Below, piece by piece: positions 20,844-28,572 of a stretch of DNA of 64,000 bases (its first letter is position 1; each line of letters begins with the position of its first letter). Both the position numbers and the translations under genes were made by a program. Under the pieces are notes generated by a model. That model saw nothing but the letters and a program-made list of their open reading frames with translations. It was not told where the DNA came from and did no database searches. The stretch is from assembly GCF_017487405.1 (NCBI RefSeq), contig NZ_CP062222.1, positions 3,581,001 to 3,645,000 on the forward strand, given 5' to 3'. The DNA is from Brevundimonas goettingensis (GTDB lineage: Bacteria; Pseudomonadota; Alphaproteobacteria; Caulobacterales; Caulobacteraceae).

Positions 20844-21479
20844 ATGACCGTCTCACGCCGCGCTTTCGCGTTTGGAACCGCCGCCCTCGCGGGCCTCGCC
20901 GCCCTGCCGGCCGCCGCCCAGTCCGGGCTGTCCGCCGAGGATCGCGCTACCCTGCAAACGGCCCAGACCTATCTGCAGAACCTGACCTCGGCCCAGGGGA
21001 CCTTCGTCGAGACCGGTCCCAACGGCCAGCAGCGCCGCGGCCGCTTCTATCTGCAGCGTCCGGGCAAGATGCGTTTCGAATACACCGACCCGGCCGGCCT
21101 GCTGGTCGTCTCGGACGGCTATAACGTCAAACGTTACGACCCGCGTCTGGAGGTCTTCCGCCAGGTGCCGCTGGGCGCCACCCCTCTGTCGACCTTCCTC
21201 GCCCGCAACGTCCGTCTGGATCAGGGTGTGCGCATCGACCGGGTGACCCGCATGCCCTCCGGCGCCTTCGCCATCACCGCGCGAGACGGCTCGCGCCCCA
21301 ACGACGGCTCGGTGATTCTGGCCTTCGCCGGCAGCCCGCTCCGGTTGCAGGAATGGACCATCACCGACGCGCAAGGGAGCCGCACCCGTACGCAGCTGAC
21401 GACGCTGCAGCCGGCGTCCGGCCTCGCCGCCAGCCTGTTCCAGCTGCGCGACCCGACGCGTCGTCCCGGTCGGAACTAG
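20844..21479 (+). CDS. lolA: Outer-membrane lipoprotein carrier protein LolA
   Basis: Periplasmic shuttle that takes lipoproteins from LolCDE to the outer membrane. 211 aa. Signs of the family: helix LQTAQTYLQNLTSAQGTFVE, then GRFYLQRPGKMRFEYTDP, LLVVSDGYNVKRYDP and TPLSTFLA. The signal peptide contains SRRAFAFG, close to a twin-arginine motif, then LAGLAALPAAAQSG with an AAAQ cleavage site; Tat export is possible but not certain. GGAGG lies about a dozen bases before the ATG. A terminator stands 206 bases downstream, beyond a candidate small RNA. Confidence 0.93.
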   Translation: MTVSRRAFAFGTAALAGLAALPAAAQSGLSAEDRATLQTAQTYLQNLTSAQGTFVETGPNGQQRRGRFYLQRPGKMRFEYTDPAGLLVVSDGYNVKRYDPRLEVFRQVPLGATPLSTFLARNVRLDQGVRIDRVTRMPSGAFAITARDGSRPNDGSVILAFAGSPLRLQEWTITDAQGSRTRTQLTTLQPASGLAASLFQLRDPTRRPGRN

Positions 21480-21574
21480 TCTCAACTGACACGCGAGCGT
21501 GACGGTTGGGAGGGTAGGCGGATGATTCGCTGATCGTGGTTCGACCGCAACGGCAAAGCTTCATGGTTTAGTGT

Positions 21575-21603
21575 TTGACCTTTTTTTGCAGGCGTGACAC
21601 TTT
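21575..21603 (+). promoter_or_regulatory. Possible promoter for the small RNA candidate
   Basis: TTGACC (21575-21580), 17-base spacer containing a run of seven T, then CACTTT (21598-21603). The -35 is good and the -10 poor. Transcription would begin near 21609. Confidence 0.4.
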
Positions 21604-21608
21604 GAGCA

Positions 21609-21715
21609 CAGAGCGACGGCGGTCGCTCTTCCGCGTCGGACGTCATCCCCTCCCGATAGCGGCGTGTGAGAGAGAAAAACTTCAGCGCCCGGCACGCTCG
21701 TGCCGGGCGTTTTTT
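21609..21715 (+). ncRNA. Candidate trans-acting small RNA between lolA and xth
   Basis: About 107 bases. A perfect 5' hairpin GAGCGAC-ggcg-GTCGCTC (21611-21628) is followed by ~57 mostly unpaired bases containing CCCCTCCC (21647-21654), complementary to GGAGG ribosome sites, and then a strong intrinsic terminator with six T. This layout matches C-rich-seed sRNAs of alphaproteobacteria. Caulobacter GsrN, a general-stress sRNA that binds the katG leader through a C-rich loop, has similar size and design, but identity is not established and I see no EcfG-type promoter. It could instead be just a long lolA 3' UTR. Confidence 0.5.
21686..21715 (+). terminator. Strong intrinsic terminator between lolA and xth
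   Basis: Perfect ten-base stem CGCCCGGCAC / GTGCCGGGCG with a GCTC loop and TTTTTT. The strongest terminator in the window; it ends lolA or the candidate small RNA. Confidence 0.9.
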
Positions 21716-21732
21716 ATGGCTAGAAGCGCGCC

Positions 21733-22530
21733 ATGACCCTGCGCATCGCCACCTGGAACATCAACTCCGTCCGCCTCCGCATCGATCAGGTCGCCCGGTT
21801 CGTCGCCGAGAGCGGGACCGACGTCCTGTGCCTGCAGGAGATCAAATGCCTGGAGGACCAGTTCCCCCGGAACGCCTTCGCCGAGATGGGCCTGCCGTAC
21901 CTGCGCATCGCCGGTCAGAAGGGCTGGCACGGCGTGGCCATCGCCAGCCGCCGCCCGATTACCGACGCGCCCCGGCTCGATATCTGCCGCAACAAGCACG
22001 CCCGCGTCGTCTCGGCGGTGGTCGAGGGCGTCGAGATCCAGAATTTCTACATCCCCGCCGGCGGCGACCTGCCGGACCGCGAGCTGAACGAGAAATTCGA
22101 TCACAAGATGGACTATTACGAGCGGCTGACGGCCGAGATGGCCACGCGCGACCGCTCGAAGCCTCTGCTGCTCGCCGGTGATTTCAACATCGCCCCCAAT
22201 GAGTTCGACGTCTGGAACCACCGTTATATGTCCAAGGTGGTCAGCCATACGCCGGGCGAGGTCGAGACCCTGTACCGGCTCCAGAACGCGGGCGGCTTCA
22301 ACGACGTGGTCCGCGACGCCTTCCCCGAGCCGCAGAAGCTGGCCAGCTGGTGGAGCTATCGCGCCCAGGATTTCCGCAAGTCCAACCGCGGCCTGCGCCT
22401 CGACCACCTGTGGACCTCGCCCGGCCTGACGCCGAAGGTCGTCCCCGGCAGCGCCAAGATCCACGACACGGTCCGCGAATGGGACCAGCCTTCGGACCAC
22501 TGCCCGATCACGGTCGATCTGGACGTCTAG
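21733..22530 (+). CDS. xth: Exodeoxyribonuclease III
   Basis: AP endonuclease and 3'-5' exonuclease of base-excision repair. 265 aa, normal length. Metal and catalytic residues are in the expected order: RIATWNINSVR (Asn), LCLQEIKC (Glu), FYIPAGGDLPD (Tyr/Asp), LLAGDFNIAP (Asp, Asn), GLRLDHLWTS (Asp) and QPSDHCPI (Asp-His). The start is 18 bases after the preceding terminator T-run. Its stop codon overlaps the convergent MocR gene by four bases. Confidence 0.97.
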   Translation: MTLRIATWNINSVRLRIDQVARFVAESGTDVLCLQEIKCLEDQFPRNAFAEMGLPYLRIAGQKGWHGVAIASRRPITDAPRLDICRNKHARVVSAVVEGVEIQNFYIPAGGDLPDRELNEKFDHKMDYYERLTAEMATRDRSKPLLLAGDFNIAPNEFDVWNHRYMSKVVSHTPGEVETLYRLQNAGGFNDVVRDAFPEPQKLASWWSYRAQDFRKSNRGLRLDHLWTSPGLTPKVVPGSAKIHDTVREWDQPSDHCPITVDLDV

Positions 22531-23981
22531 TAGACCGGGCCGTCGGCGACCTGTCGTCGTCCCGGCGGCCTCGCCCCGGCCAGCTTTCCGGCGGCGCGGG
22601 CCAGTCGTTCGACGGCTTCGTCCAGCCGCTCCTCGGGCAGGGTGTAGGGCAGGCGCAGGCGCCGCTCGAACGCCCCGTCGACCCCGAAGCGAGGCCCGGC
22701 CGCCAGCCGCAGCCCCTCGGCGGCCGCCGCGACCGTCAGGGCCGAGCAGATCGGCGCGGGCAGCTGGGCCCAGACCGACAGGCCGCCGACCGGGCGCGGA
22801 CAGACCCAGTCGGGCAGGGCCTCGCCCAGCCGCTTCAGCAGATGATCGCGGCGGGCCCGCAGCAGGGGCCGCCTGAGCGACAGGGCGGCCCCGCCGTCGG
22901 TCAGCAGCTCGGCCGCCGCCAGCTGCTCCAGCACCGGGACGCCCAGATCCAGGCTGGCCCGGCTCTGGGACAGGCGCTGGATCACGGCCCGATCGGCGCG
23001 GATCCAGCCGATGCGCAACCCGCCCCAGACGCTCTTGGACATGGAGCCCAGCCGCACAATGCGCGGTGAATCCACGGTCGAGGCGCTGACCGCCGGATCG
23101 CCCGAAAGGGTCAGCTCGACCAGGGTCTCGTCCAGCACCAGCAGGGTCTGTGTCCCCTTCAGCGCCGTCAGCAACCGGTTGCGCTCGGCTGCCCGCATCA
23201 GTCGTCCGGTCGGATTGTGATGATCGACCACCAGATAGGCCATGGCCGCGCCGGATCGGCACGCAGACGCCAGCCCCTCGATGTCCCAGCCCTCTTCCCC
23301 ATTGTCCGGCAGGGCGACGGGCAGGGGGCGCCCCCCGGCGGCGAGGATGGCGTCCAGCGCCTGCGGATAGGTCGGATGGTCGATGACTACCGGATCGCCG
23401 GGCCGGACCATCAGTCGCAGCAGATGGACCAGTCCGTTGTGGGCCCCGTGGGTGATCAGGATCTGGCCCGGCGAGGTCGGCAGGCCCCGCCGTCCATAGT
23501 GGGCCGCCACAGCCTCGCGCAGCTCCTCCAGTCCGGCGCTCTCATAGCCGTGGCCCGGCAAGCGGGCGGGCAGCCGCTCCAGCGCCCGGACGTAGGCGGC
23601 ATGGACATTGGCGTCGGCGGGCAGGACGGCCGAGGTCAGGTCGATCAGATCTTCAGGCGCTTCGGGATCGAGCGTCGAACGCACCGGACGCGGCCCCGGC
23701 GTCGACGGCAGGCCGGTGCGGGCCGCCGCCCCCTGACCGCCGGTCAGGAAGCCCTCGTCGCGCAGGCTGCCGTAGGCGGCCGAGACCGTGGTCCGGCTCA
23801 GGCCCAACGCCTGGGCCAGCTCCCGCTCGCCGGGCAGGCGCGCCTCCAGCGGCAGCCGGCCGTCGAGGATCAGCAGCCGCAGCGCCCCGGCCAGCTGTCG
23901 CCAGGCCGGTCCCGCGCCGGGCGCCCGCCAGACGCCGAGGTGGCGGATCAGGGAAACGGGTCGGATCAGGCGCGGTGTCAT
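22527..23981 (-). CDS. MocR-family PLP-dependent transcriptional regulator (YczR-like)
   Basis: 484 aa: N-terminal GntR-type winged helix (about 25-95; RLLILDGRLPLEARLPGERELAQALGLSRTTV type) joined to a fold-type I aminotransferase domain (about 115-465). The PLP Lys is in LGSMSKSVWGGLRIGW, with the family's VVDHHNPTGR and ILITHGAHNGL segments. MocR regulators bind PLP as an effector. The divergent partner is a YczE/YitT-type membrane protein, the pairing known for YczR of Brevibacillus, which suggests it controls that gene through the half-sites between them. Confidence 0.9.
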   Translation of the reverse strand: MTPRLIRPVSLIRHLGVWRAPGAGPAWRQLAGALRLLILDGRLPLEARLPGERELAQALGLSRTTVSAAYGSLRDEGFLTGGQGAAARTGLPSTPGPRPVRSTLDPEAPEDLIDLTSAVLPADANVHAAYVRALERLPARLPGHGYESAGLEELREAVAAHYGRRGLPTSPGQILITHGAHNGLVHLLRLMVRPGDPVVIDHPTYPQALDAILAAGGRPLPVALPDNGEEGWDIEGLASACRSGAAMAYLVVDHHNPTGRLMRAAERNRLLTALKGTQTLLVLDETLVELTLSGDPAVSASTVDSPRIVRLGSMSKSVWGGLRIGWIRADRAVIQRLSQSRASLDLGVPVLEQLAAAELLTDGGAALSLRRPLLRARRDHLLKRLGEALPDWVCPRPVGGLSVWAQLPAPICSALTVAAAAEGLRLAAGPRFGVDGAFERRLRLPYTLPEERLDEAVERLARAAGKLAGARPPGRRQVADGPVY

Positions 23982-23983
23982 CA

Positions 23984-24038
23984 GGCCAGACTAGCGGAAC
24001 TGGCTCTTTTTTCCATGGCCAGTTCGACGCAATTGGCC
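23984..24038. promoter_or_regulatory. Candidate MocR operator array
   Basis: Four related half-sites in the 61-base divergent gap: GGCCAGACT (23984), GAACTGGC (23997), GGCCAGTTC (24017) and AATTGGCC (24031). The second and third form a perfect inverted repeat GAACTGGC-N13-GCCAGTTC. MocR proteins often use such repeated half-sites. Confidence 0.6.
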
Positions 24039-24042
24039 TGTC

Positions 24043-24705
24043 ATGAACACGCCGATCCGCCCTCTGGTCCGCCGCCTGATCCAGCTCTTCCTCGGCCTCG
24101 GCCTCTATGGGCTGTCGATCGCCCTGATCGTCCGGGCCGATCTGGGGCTCGATCCGTGGGACGTGCTCAACCAGGGCGTCTTCGAGCGGTTCGCCGGTCC
24201 GGCCGGGATCAGCTTCGGCCTCGTCGTCAATCTGATCGGGCTGGTGGTCCTGCTGCTGTGGATCCCGCTGCGTCAGATGCCCGGCTTCGGCACCGTGGCC
24301 AATGTCGTTGTCATCGGCACGGTCGCCAATGTCTTCCTCGGCTGGATCCCGACGGACCTGCCTCTGGTCCTGCGCGCCGGTCTGCTGGTCGCGGGCATTG
24401 TCCTCAACGGCGTGGCCAGCGGCGCCTATATCGGCGCAGGCCTCGGCCCCGGTCCGCGCGACGGGCTGATGACCGGCATCGTGCGCCGCACCGGCTGGCC
24501 GGTGAAATGGGTCCGCACCGCCATCGAGGTCGCCGTGGTCGCGGTCGGCTGGCTTCTGGGCGGCTCGGTGGGGGTTGGCACGGTGATCTATGCGCTCAGC
24601 ATCGGACCCCTGGTCCACCGCTTCCTGCCGATGTTCACGATCCCGGGGCCGGCCCCTAAGGCGTCGCGGGACGCCCCAGCAGAATCCGGACTTCCTCGGC
24701 GGTGA
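24043..24705 (+). CDS. YczE/YitT family integral membrane protein
   Basis: 220 aa with five or six predicted membrane segments, beginning LIQLFLGLGLYGLSIALIVRADLG. Motifs LGLDPWDVLNQG and GLGPGPRDGLMTG match COG2364 (YczE). The function is unknown; the family may be a transporter. It is divergent from a MocR regulator, a recurring partnership. The last 50 bases overlap the convergent SseB-like gene. Confidence 0.85.
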   Translation: MNTPIRPLVRRLIQLFLGLGLYGLSIALIVRADLGLDPWDVLNQGVFERFAGPAGISFGLVVNLIGLVVLLLWIPLRQMPGFGTVANVVVIGTVANVFLGWIPTDLPLVLRAGLLVAGIVLNGVASGAYIGAGLGPGPRDGLMTGIVRRTGWPVKWVRTAIEVAVVAVGWLLGGSVGVGTVIYALSIGPLVHRFLPMFTIPGPAPKASRDAPAESGLPRR

Positions 24706-25153
24706 AACTCGCCTGATGTCCCTCGTCGTCCATGACGATGATGGGCGCCGAGGGCGGAAGGGAAGACAGCACCTGACGACCGGGTGGATTGGCCCAGTAT
24801 TGGTCCCCGATCACCGCCTTCAGGTCTTCCGCGCTGGTGAAGATCAGGATCGCCTGAGGGGCTCCGTTGATCCGGAAGGTTGGATAATCGATCCATGTCC
24901 ACCGGGCGGGGTCTCCCGCCTCCCGCGCCGCGAGCAGCGAGCGGTACGACGCTTCCGAGATCGCCACATAGACCTTCTCGGTCAGTAGCAGCCGTTCGAA
25001 CTCGGCATGCGGACCACCCTCTGTCGCCGTGATGAGCGCCGCCTTCAGCGCGTTGACCGGCGGGTCGATATGCAGCTCTTCGGCGCCGGTCTGGGCCGAA
25101 GCGGAGGTCGCCAGCAGCCCGAAGGCGAGGACGAGGCCGAGCAGCGCCCTCAA
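24656..25153 (-). CDS. Exported SseB-like domain protein
   Basis: 165 aa. A 20-residue signal peptide (LATSASAQ) is followed by a domain like SseB: VNALKAALITATEG, EFERLLLTEKVYVAI, PQAILIFTSAEDLKAVIG, and a C-terminal ASFTAEEVRILL. SseB proteins are normally cytoplasmic, so an exported version is unusual. Start is TTG at 25153, overlapping the cenR stop as TTGA, which indicates translational coupling to the response regulator. The function is unknown. Confidence 0.75.
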   Translation of the reverse strand: MRALLGLVLAFGLLATSASAQTGAEELHIDPPVNALKAALITATEGGPHAEFERLLLTEKVYVAISEASYRSLLAAREAGDPARWTWIDYPTFRINGAPQAILIFTSAEDLKAVIGDQYWANPPGRQVLSSLPPSAPIIVMDDEGHQASFTAEEVRILLGRPATP

Positions 25154-25836
25154 GGCTGCAGCCGGTACCCGCCCGCATCGGTCAGCAGCAACCGCGCCGC
25201 GCCGGGCTCGGGCTCGATCTTCTGGCGCAGGCGGTAGATGTGGGTTTCCAGGGTGTGGGTCGTGACCCCGGCGTTATAGCCCCAGACCTCGGTCAGCAGC
25301 TCCTCGCGCGACACGGGCTTGGCGCCCGCGCGATAGAGGTACTTGAGGATATTGGTCTCTTTTTCCGTCAGCCGGATCTTCTTGCCCTTGTCGTCGACCA
25401 GCATCTTGCCGGCGGGGCGGAAGGAATAGGGGCCGATGGCGAAGACGGCGTCTTCCGACTGTTCGTGGCTGCGCAGGTGGGCGCGGATGCGGGCCAGCAG
25501 CACGGCGAAGCGGAAGGGCTTGGTGACATAGTCATTGGCCCCGGCGTCCAGACCCAGCACCGTGTCGGCGTCAGAGTCCTGGGCCGTCAGCATGATGACC
25601 GGGGTGGCGACCCCGTCCTTGCGCAGCAGGCGGCAGGCCTCGCGCCCGTCCATGTCGGGCAGGTCGACGTCCAGCAGGATCAGGTCGGCGCGCAGCTCGC
25701 GGCCCAGCCGGATGCCTTCGGTGGCTGTCGCGGCCTGGACCGTGCGGAACTCTTCATGGAGCGCCAGCTGCTCGGCCAAAGCCTCGCGCAGGTCGTCGTC
25801 GTCGTCGATGATCAGCAGGGTCTTGGGCGTGGGCAT
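25150..25836 (-). CDS. cenR: OmpR-family response regulator, CenR-like
   Basis: 228 aa. Receiver domain 1-120 with the acidic pair DDDDD near residue 11, phospho-acceptor Asp56 in LILLDVDLPDMDG, and Lys of YVTKPF; then a winged-helix domain (about 130-226; LTEKETNILKYLYRAG, HTLETHIYRLRQKIEPE). The wording of the receiver (EQLALHEEF, DSDADTVLGLDAGANDY) and of the DNA-binding domain matches my recollection of CenR, the essential envelope regulator of Caulobacter and other alphaproteobacteria. Its kinase CenK is not in the window. Start at the ATG MPTPKTLL; a longer frame to 25962 overlaps yggS. Confidence 0.85.
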   Translation of the reverse strand: MPTPKTLLIIDDDDDLREALAEQLALHEEFRTVQAATATEGIRLGRELRADLILLDVDLPDMDGREACRLLRKDGVATPVIMLTAQDSDADTVLGLDAGANDYVTKPFRFAVLLARIRAHLRSHEQSEDAVFAIGPYSFRPAGKMLVDDKGKKIRLTEKETNILKYLYRAGAKPVSREELLTEVWGYNAGVTTHTLETHIYRLRQKIEPEPGAARLLLTDAGGYRLQP

Positions 25837-25897
25837 GTCGATAACAATGGCGAGGCTTGGGTGAATCGCCAAGGGCGACGGGGAAAATGAAGTCGAT

Positions 25898-26617
25898 TCA
25901 GGCGATAGAGGGCGCTTCGGAAGAGTTTCGTTCCCCGAAAAGCGCCGTTCCCACCCGCACATCGGTCGCGCCGAAGCGAATCGCGGTCTCGAAGTCGCCG
26001 CTCATCCCCATCGACAGGACGGAAAGGCCGTTGCGTTCGGCGATCTTCGCCAGCAGGGCGAAATGCAGACCGGGCGCCTCCTCGGCGGGTGGGATGGCCA
26101 TCAGCCCCTCGACCGTCAGGCCGTAGATTTCGCGCGCCAGGGCGATGAAGGCGTCGGCCTCCAGGGGGAGTATCCCGGCTTTCTGCGGCTCGGCGCCGGT
26201 ATTGACCTGAACCAGCATCCGGGGCGCGCGGCCCTGACGCTGGATCTGTTCGGCCAGGGCCCGGGCCAGCTTCTCGCGGTCCAGGGTCTCGATCACATCG
26301 AAGAAGGCGACCGCGTCTCCGGCCTTGTTCGACTGCAGCGGGCCGATCAGCCGCAGTTCGAGGTTGGGCAGGGCGCGACTGCGCTCGCTCCAGCGCCCTT
26401 CGGCTTCCTGCACCCGGTTCTCGCCGAAGACGCGCTGGCCGGTGGCGAGAATGGCGTCGATGGCCTCGGGCGGCTGGGTCTTGGAGACGGCGGTCAGGGT
26501 GACACAGGCCGGGTCGCGTCCGACCGAACGGGCCACAGCGTCGATGCGCGTCCGCACCGCCGCGACGCGTTCAGCGACAGTGGACGTCGACTGCAAAGCG
26601 GGGGATGACGACGGCAT
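25898..26617 (-). CDS. yggS: YggS family PLP homeostasis protein
   Basis: 239-aa single-domain TIM barrel that binds PLP and helps maintain vitamin B6 and amino-acid pools. The PLP Lys is in LTAVSKTQPPEAI; also RVFGENRVQEAEGRW, LRLIGPLQSNKAGDA, VNTGAEPQKAG and the phosphate-binding LSMGMSGDFETAIRFGATDVRVGTALFG. The ATG at 26617 shares bases with the start codon of the divergent ThiE-like gene (CATG), so one of the two starts may be misplaced. It is 61 bases upstream of cenR on the same strand. Confidence 0.93.
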   Translation of the reverse strand: MPSSSPALQSTSTVAERVAAVRTRIDAVARSVGRDPACVTLTAVSKTQPPEAIDAILATGQRVFGENRVQEAEGRWSERSRALPNLELRLIGPLQSNKAGDAVAFFDVIETLDREKLARALAEQIQRQGRAPRMLVQVNTGAEPQKAGILPLEADAFIALAREIYGLTVEGLMAIPPAEEAPGLHFALLAKIAERNGLSVLSMGMSGDFETAIRFGATDVRVGTALFGERNSSEAPSIA

Positions 26618-27242
26618 GGACGGCTCCGGAACCCTGTCGAACGAGGCGCGCATCCTTTGGGACGCGGCACGGGGTCTAGCCCGGGAGACGGCGTCTGTCA
26701 GCGCGCCCCTGCTCTTCTTCACCGATCCCGCCCGGACGCCCGAGCCCTGGCGGACCGCCGAACGGCTGCCGACCGGGGCGGGCGTTGTTTATCGCCACTT
26801 CGGCGCCCGCGACGCCGAGGCCGTAGCGCGGCGGTTGAAGGCGATTTCGTTGGATCGGGGGCTGGTTCTGCTGATCGGTCTGGACGCCGGTCTGGCCGAG
26901 GTGGTCGGGGCGGACGGCGTCCATCTGCCGCAGCGGGCGCTGGGTCAGGCAGAGGCCTTGCGGGCGCGCCGCCCGGACTGGCTGCTGACCGGCGCCGTCC
27001 ATGCGGTGGAGACGCCGGCGCCCGAGGCTCTGGATGCGGTGGTGCTGTCGCCGATCTTTCCGGCGGGCGGCGCCTCGGCCGTCAAGCCGGCCCTGGGGGT
27101 GGAGGCGCTTACGGCGATGGCGCGGCGACGGCCTGTCTATGCCCTCGGCGGGGTCAATGTGGCGACCGTGGGGGGCCTCACAGGCTCAGGCGCGTGCGGG
27201 ATCGCGGGAGTGGATGCGATCCGGTCGGCCTTCGCTTCCTAG
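26616..27242 (+). CDS. Thiamine-phosphate synthase (ThiE/TenI)-like protein
   Basis: 208 aa with a ThiE-like TIM barrel: APLLFFTDP, GADGVHLPQRALGQ, a degenerate LLTGAVHAVE where ThiE has its GxSxH segment, DAVVLSPIFPAGGASAVKPALG and VYALGGVNVATVGGLTGSGACGIAGVDAIRSAF. The usual RDK segment of ThiE is replaced by HFGARDAE, so catalytic competence is doubtful; a TenI-like role is possible. There is no TPP riboswitch and no other thiamine gene nearby. The start overlaps that of yggS; the 3' end overlaps convergent ntrZ by four bases. Confidence 0.75.
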   Translation: MDGSGTLSNEARILWDAARGLARETASVSAPLLFFTDPARTPEPWRTAERLPTGAGVVYRHFGARDAEAVARRLKAISLDRGLVLLIGLDAGLAEVVGADGVHLPQRALGQAEALRARRPDWLLTGAVHAVETPAPEALDAVVLSPIFPAGGASAVKPALGVEALTAMARRRPVYALGGVNVATVGGLTGSGACGIAGVDAIRSAFAS

Positions 27243-27649
27243 AACTTGAAGATGGATTCCAGCCGGATGCGCGGTTGCGAGCGGCTTTCGGATTCGGGCG
27301 CGCGGGCCGGGTCCTGATCGGCGCGGGCGACACTGCCCACGGCGCCGACGCTCAGGCGGGGAGTGACGCTGTAATAGGCGCCGGCCTCGACATCGCCCCA
27401 CTGGGTCTCGCGACCGACGGGCTGGTTGAGGTTGAAGTTCAGACCCCAGCGACCGGTGTCATACCAGCGCAGGCCGCGGCGCTGGGCCGGCGGATTGGCG
27501 CGTTGGGAAGCCTGGGCGGCCTGGGCCTCGGCGATAGAAACGGCAGGCGCATGCGAACGCGAACCGGCCGACTGGGCCGACGCCGTTCCGGCCAGTCCCA
27601 TCAGGGCCGCCGCGCTCAGAAGTCCTGCGATGATCGCGCCGAACCGCAT
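27239..27649 (-). CDS. ntrZ: NtrZ-like periplasmic regulatory protein
   Basis: 136 aa with a signal peptide (about 1-26, GTASAQ). The mature C-terminal half reads WGLNFNLNQPVGRETQWGDVEAGAYYSVTPRLSVGAVGS and ends PRIRLESIFKF, like a short piece of an outer-membrane beta-barrel. This is the pattern I recall for NtrZ of Caulobacter, a periplasmic inhibitor of the NtrY sensor kinase in the NtrYX system. NtrY and NtrX are not in the window. The match rests on recollection of the family, not a search. Confidence 0.65.
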   Translation of the reverse strand: MRFGAIIAGLLSAAALMGLAGTASAQSAGSRSHAPAVSIAEAQAAQASQRANPPAQRRGLRWYDTGRWGLNFNLNQPVGRETQWGDVEAGAYYSVTPRLSVGAVGSVARADQDPARAPESESRSQPRIRLESIFKF

Positions 27650-28063
27650 TTCCTACCCTTCAGACCCGGCTGAACCGGACCGTCAAACCCTGAACCGGCG
27701 TTTTCGCCGTGAACCCGACGATTAGACATCGTGGGTCCGCCCGGTCAACGCAACGTGGTCGCCTCATCCGGGTTCCGCGGACTCTATTCCGCCCCTGTGG
27801 CGCAAGCGTCACGGGAATGGGGCGGAAACCCGCACAGATGTTTCGCAAAGAGACTGCCGTCCGGAACAGGCCCTGCGGGAACCCCGGCTTTCGGTGCTGC
27901 AAAGATCAGCGTCGTCTTCGCCTTGTCATCGCCCCTTTTGGGCGTGTTATAGAGCGTCGCAGCGGCCCTCGCCCCTTGTGAAACAGGGGTCAGAGCTGTC
28001 GCGCCCGCGCTTTGTGCGTGTCACCCGCGGGTCCGGCGTCCAATCTGAACGGAGAATTCCTCG
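27650..28063. other. Non-coding gap, 414 bases, with a large hairpin
   Basis: Divergent gap between ntrZ and the DUF3576 gene. It holds a perfect nine-base stem TTCCGCCCC / GGGGCGGAA enclosing 23 bases (27787-27827), a small hairpin CGGCG-tttt-CGCCG (27696-27709), and a good promoter for the rightward gene. I see no protein-coding gene in it. Confidence 0.55.
27923..27952 (+). promoter_or_regulatory. Promoter for the DUF3576 lipoprotein gene
   Basis: TTGTCA (27923-27928), 18-base spacer, TTATAG (27947-27952), about 110 bases upstream of the ATG. The long leader could hold regulation, but I see no known riboswitch. Confidence 0.55.
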
Positions 28064-28534
28064 ATGGCCCCCACTCAAGCGATGGGCAAGACCCTGAAAA
28101 GGGGCGCTGTGTTCGCCGCCATCGCCGCCGGCCTGCTGCTGTCCGCCTGCGGCGGCGTCAAGGTGCCCTTCACGGGCGGTCCCAAGCCCGCCAAGGCCAA
28201 TCCCCAGACGGGGATCGGCGTGAACGCCTATCTGTGGCGCGCGACGCTCGACACCCTCAGCTTCATGCCGCTGCTGACCGCCGATCCGTGGGGCGGCGTG
28301 GTCAATTATGATTGGTATATCAATCCGCAGACCCCGAACGAGCGCTTCAAGGCCACGGTCTTCATCCTCGACACCCGTCTGCGCGCGGACGCCCTGAACG
28401 TGACCGTGACCAAGGAAGTCAAGGACGCCTCGGGCGGCTGGACCGCGGCCCCCGTCGCCGCCCAGACCGAGACCGACCTGGAAAACGCGATCCTGACCAA
28501 GGCGCGCCAGCTCAACCTCGCCAACGCGAACTGA
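28064..28534 (+). CDS. DUF3576 domain-containing lipoprotein
   Basis: 156 aa. A signal peptide ends with the lipobox LLLSAC. The mature part has the block GIGVNAYLWRATLDTLSFMPLLTADPWGGVV, YDWYINPQTPNERFKATVFILDTRLRADALNVTV and ENAILTKARQL that defines DUF3576, an alphaproteobacterial envelope family of unknown function. GGAG precedes the ATG by nine bases. It is found next to leuS-lptE-holA, all envelope or essential functions, a common alphaproteobacterial order. A strong hairpin follows. Confidence 0.9.
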   Translation: MAPTQAMGKTLKRGAVFAAIAAGLLLSACGGVKVPFTGGPKPAKANPQTGIGVNAYLWRATLDTLSFMPLLTADPWGGVVNYDWYINPQTPNERFKATVFILDTRLRADALNVTVTKEVKDASGGWTAAPVAAQTETDLENAILTKARQLNLANAN

Positions 28535-28536
28535 TC

Positions 28537-28569
28537 GGCTGATCGCGAAGCGATCAGCCTGGTCCTTTT
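28537..28569 (+). terminator. Hairpin terminator after the DUF3576 gene
   Basis: Perfect ten-base stem GGCTGATCGC-gaa-GCGATCAGCC, followed by TGGTCCTTTTG. Starts two bases after the stop codon. Confidence 0.7.
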
Positions 28570-28572
28570 GCA

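Noticed and set aside
21472..21507. EcfG promoter for the small RNA
   Set aside because: GGAAC is at the lolA 3' end, but with the right spacing the -10 reads CGAG, and the RNA would be ~100 bases longer.
26616..27242. TPP riboswitch upstream of the ThiE-like gene
   Set aside because: The upstream bases are the yggS coding region and hold no THI-element pattern.
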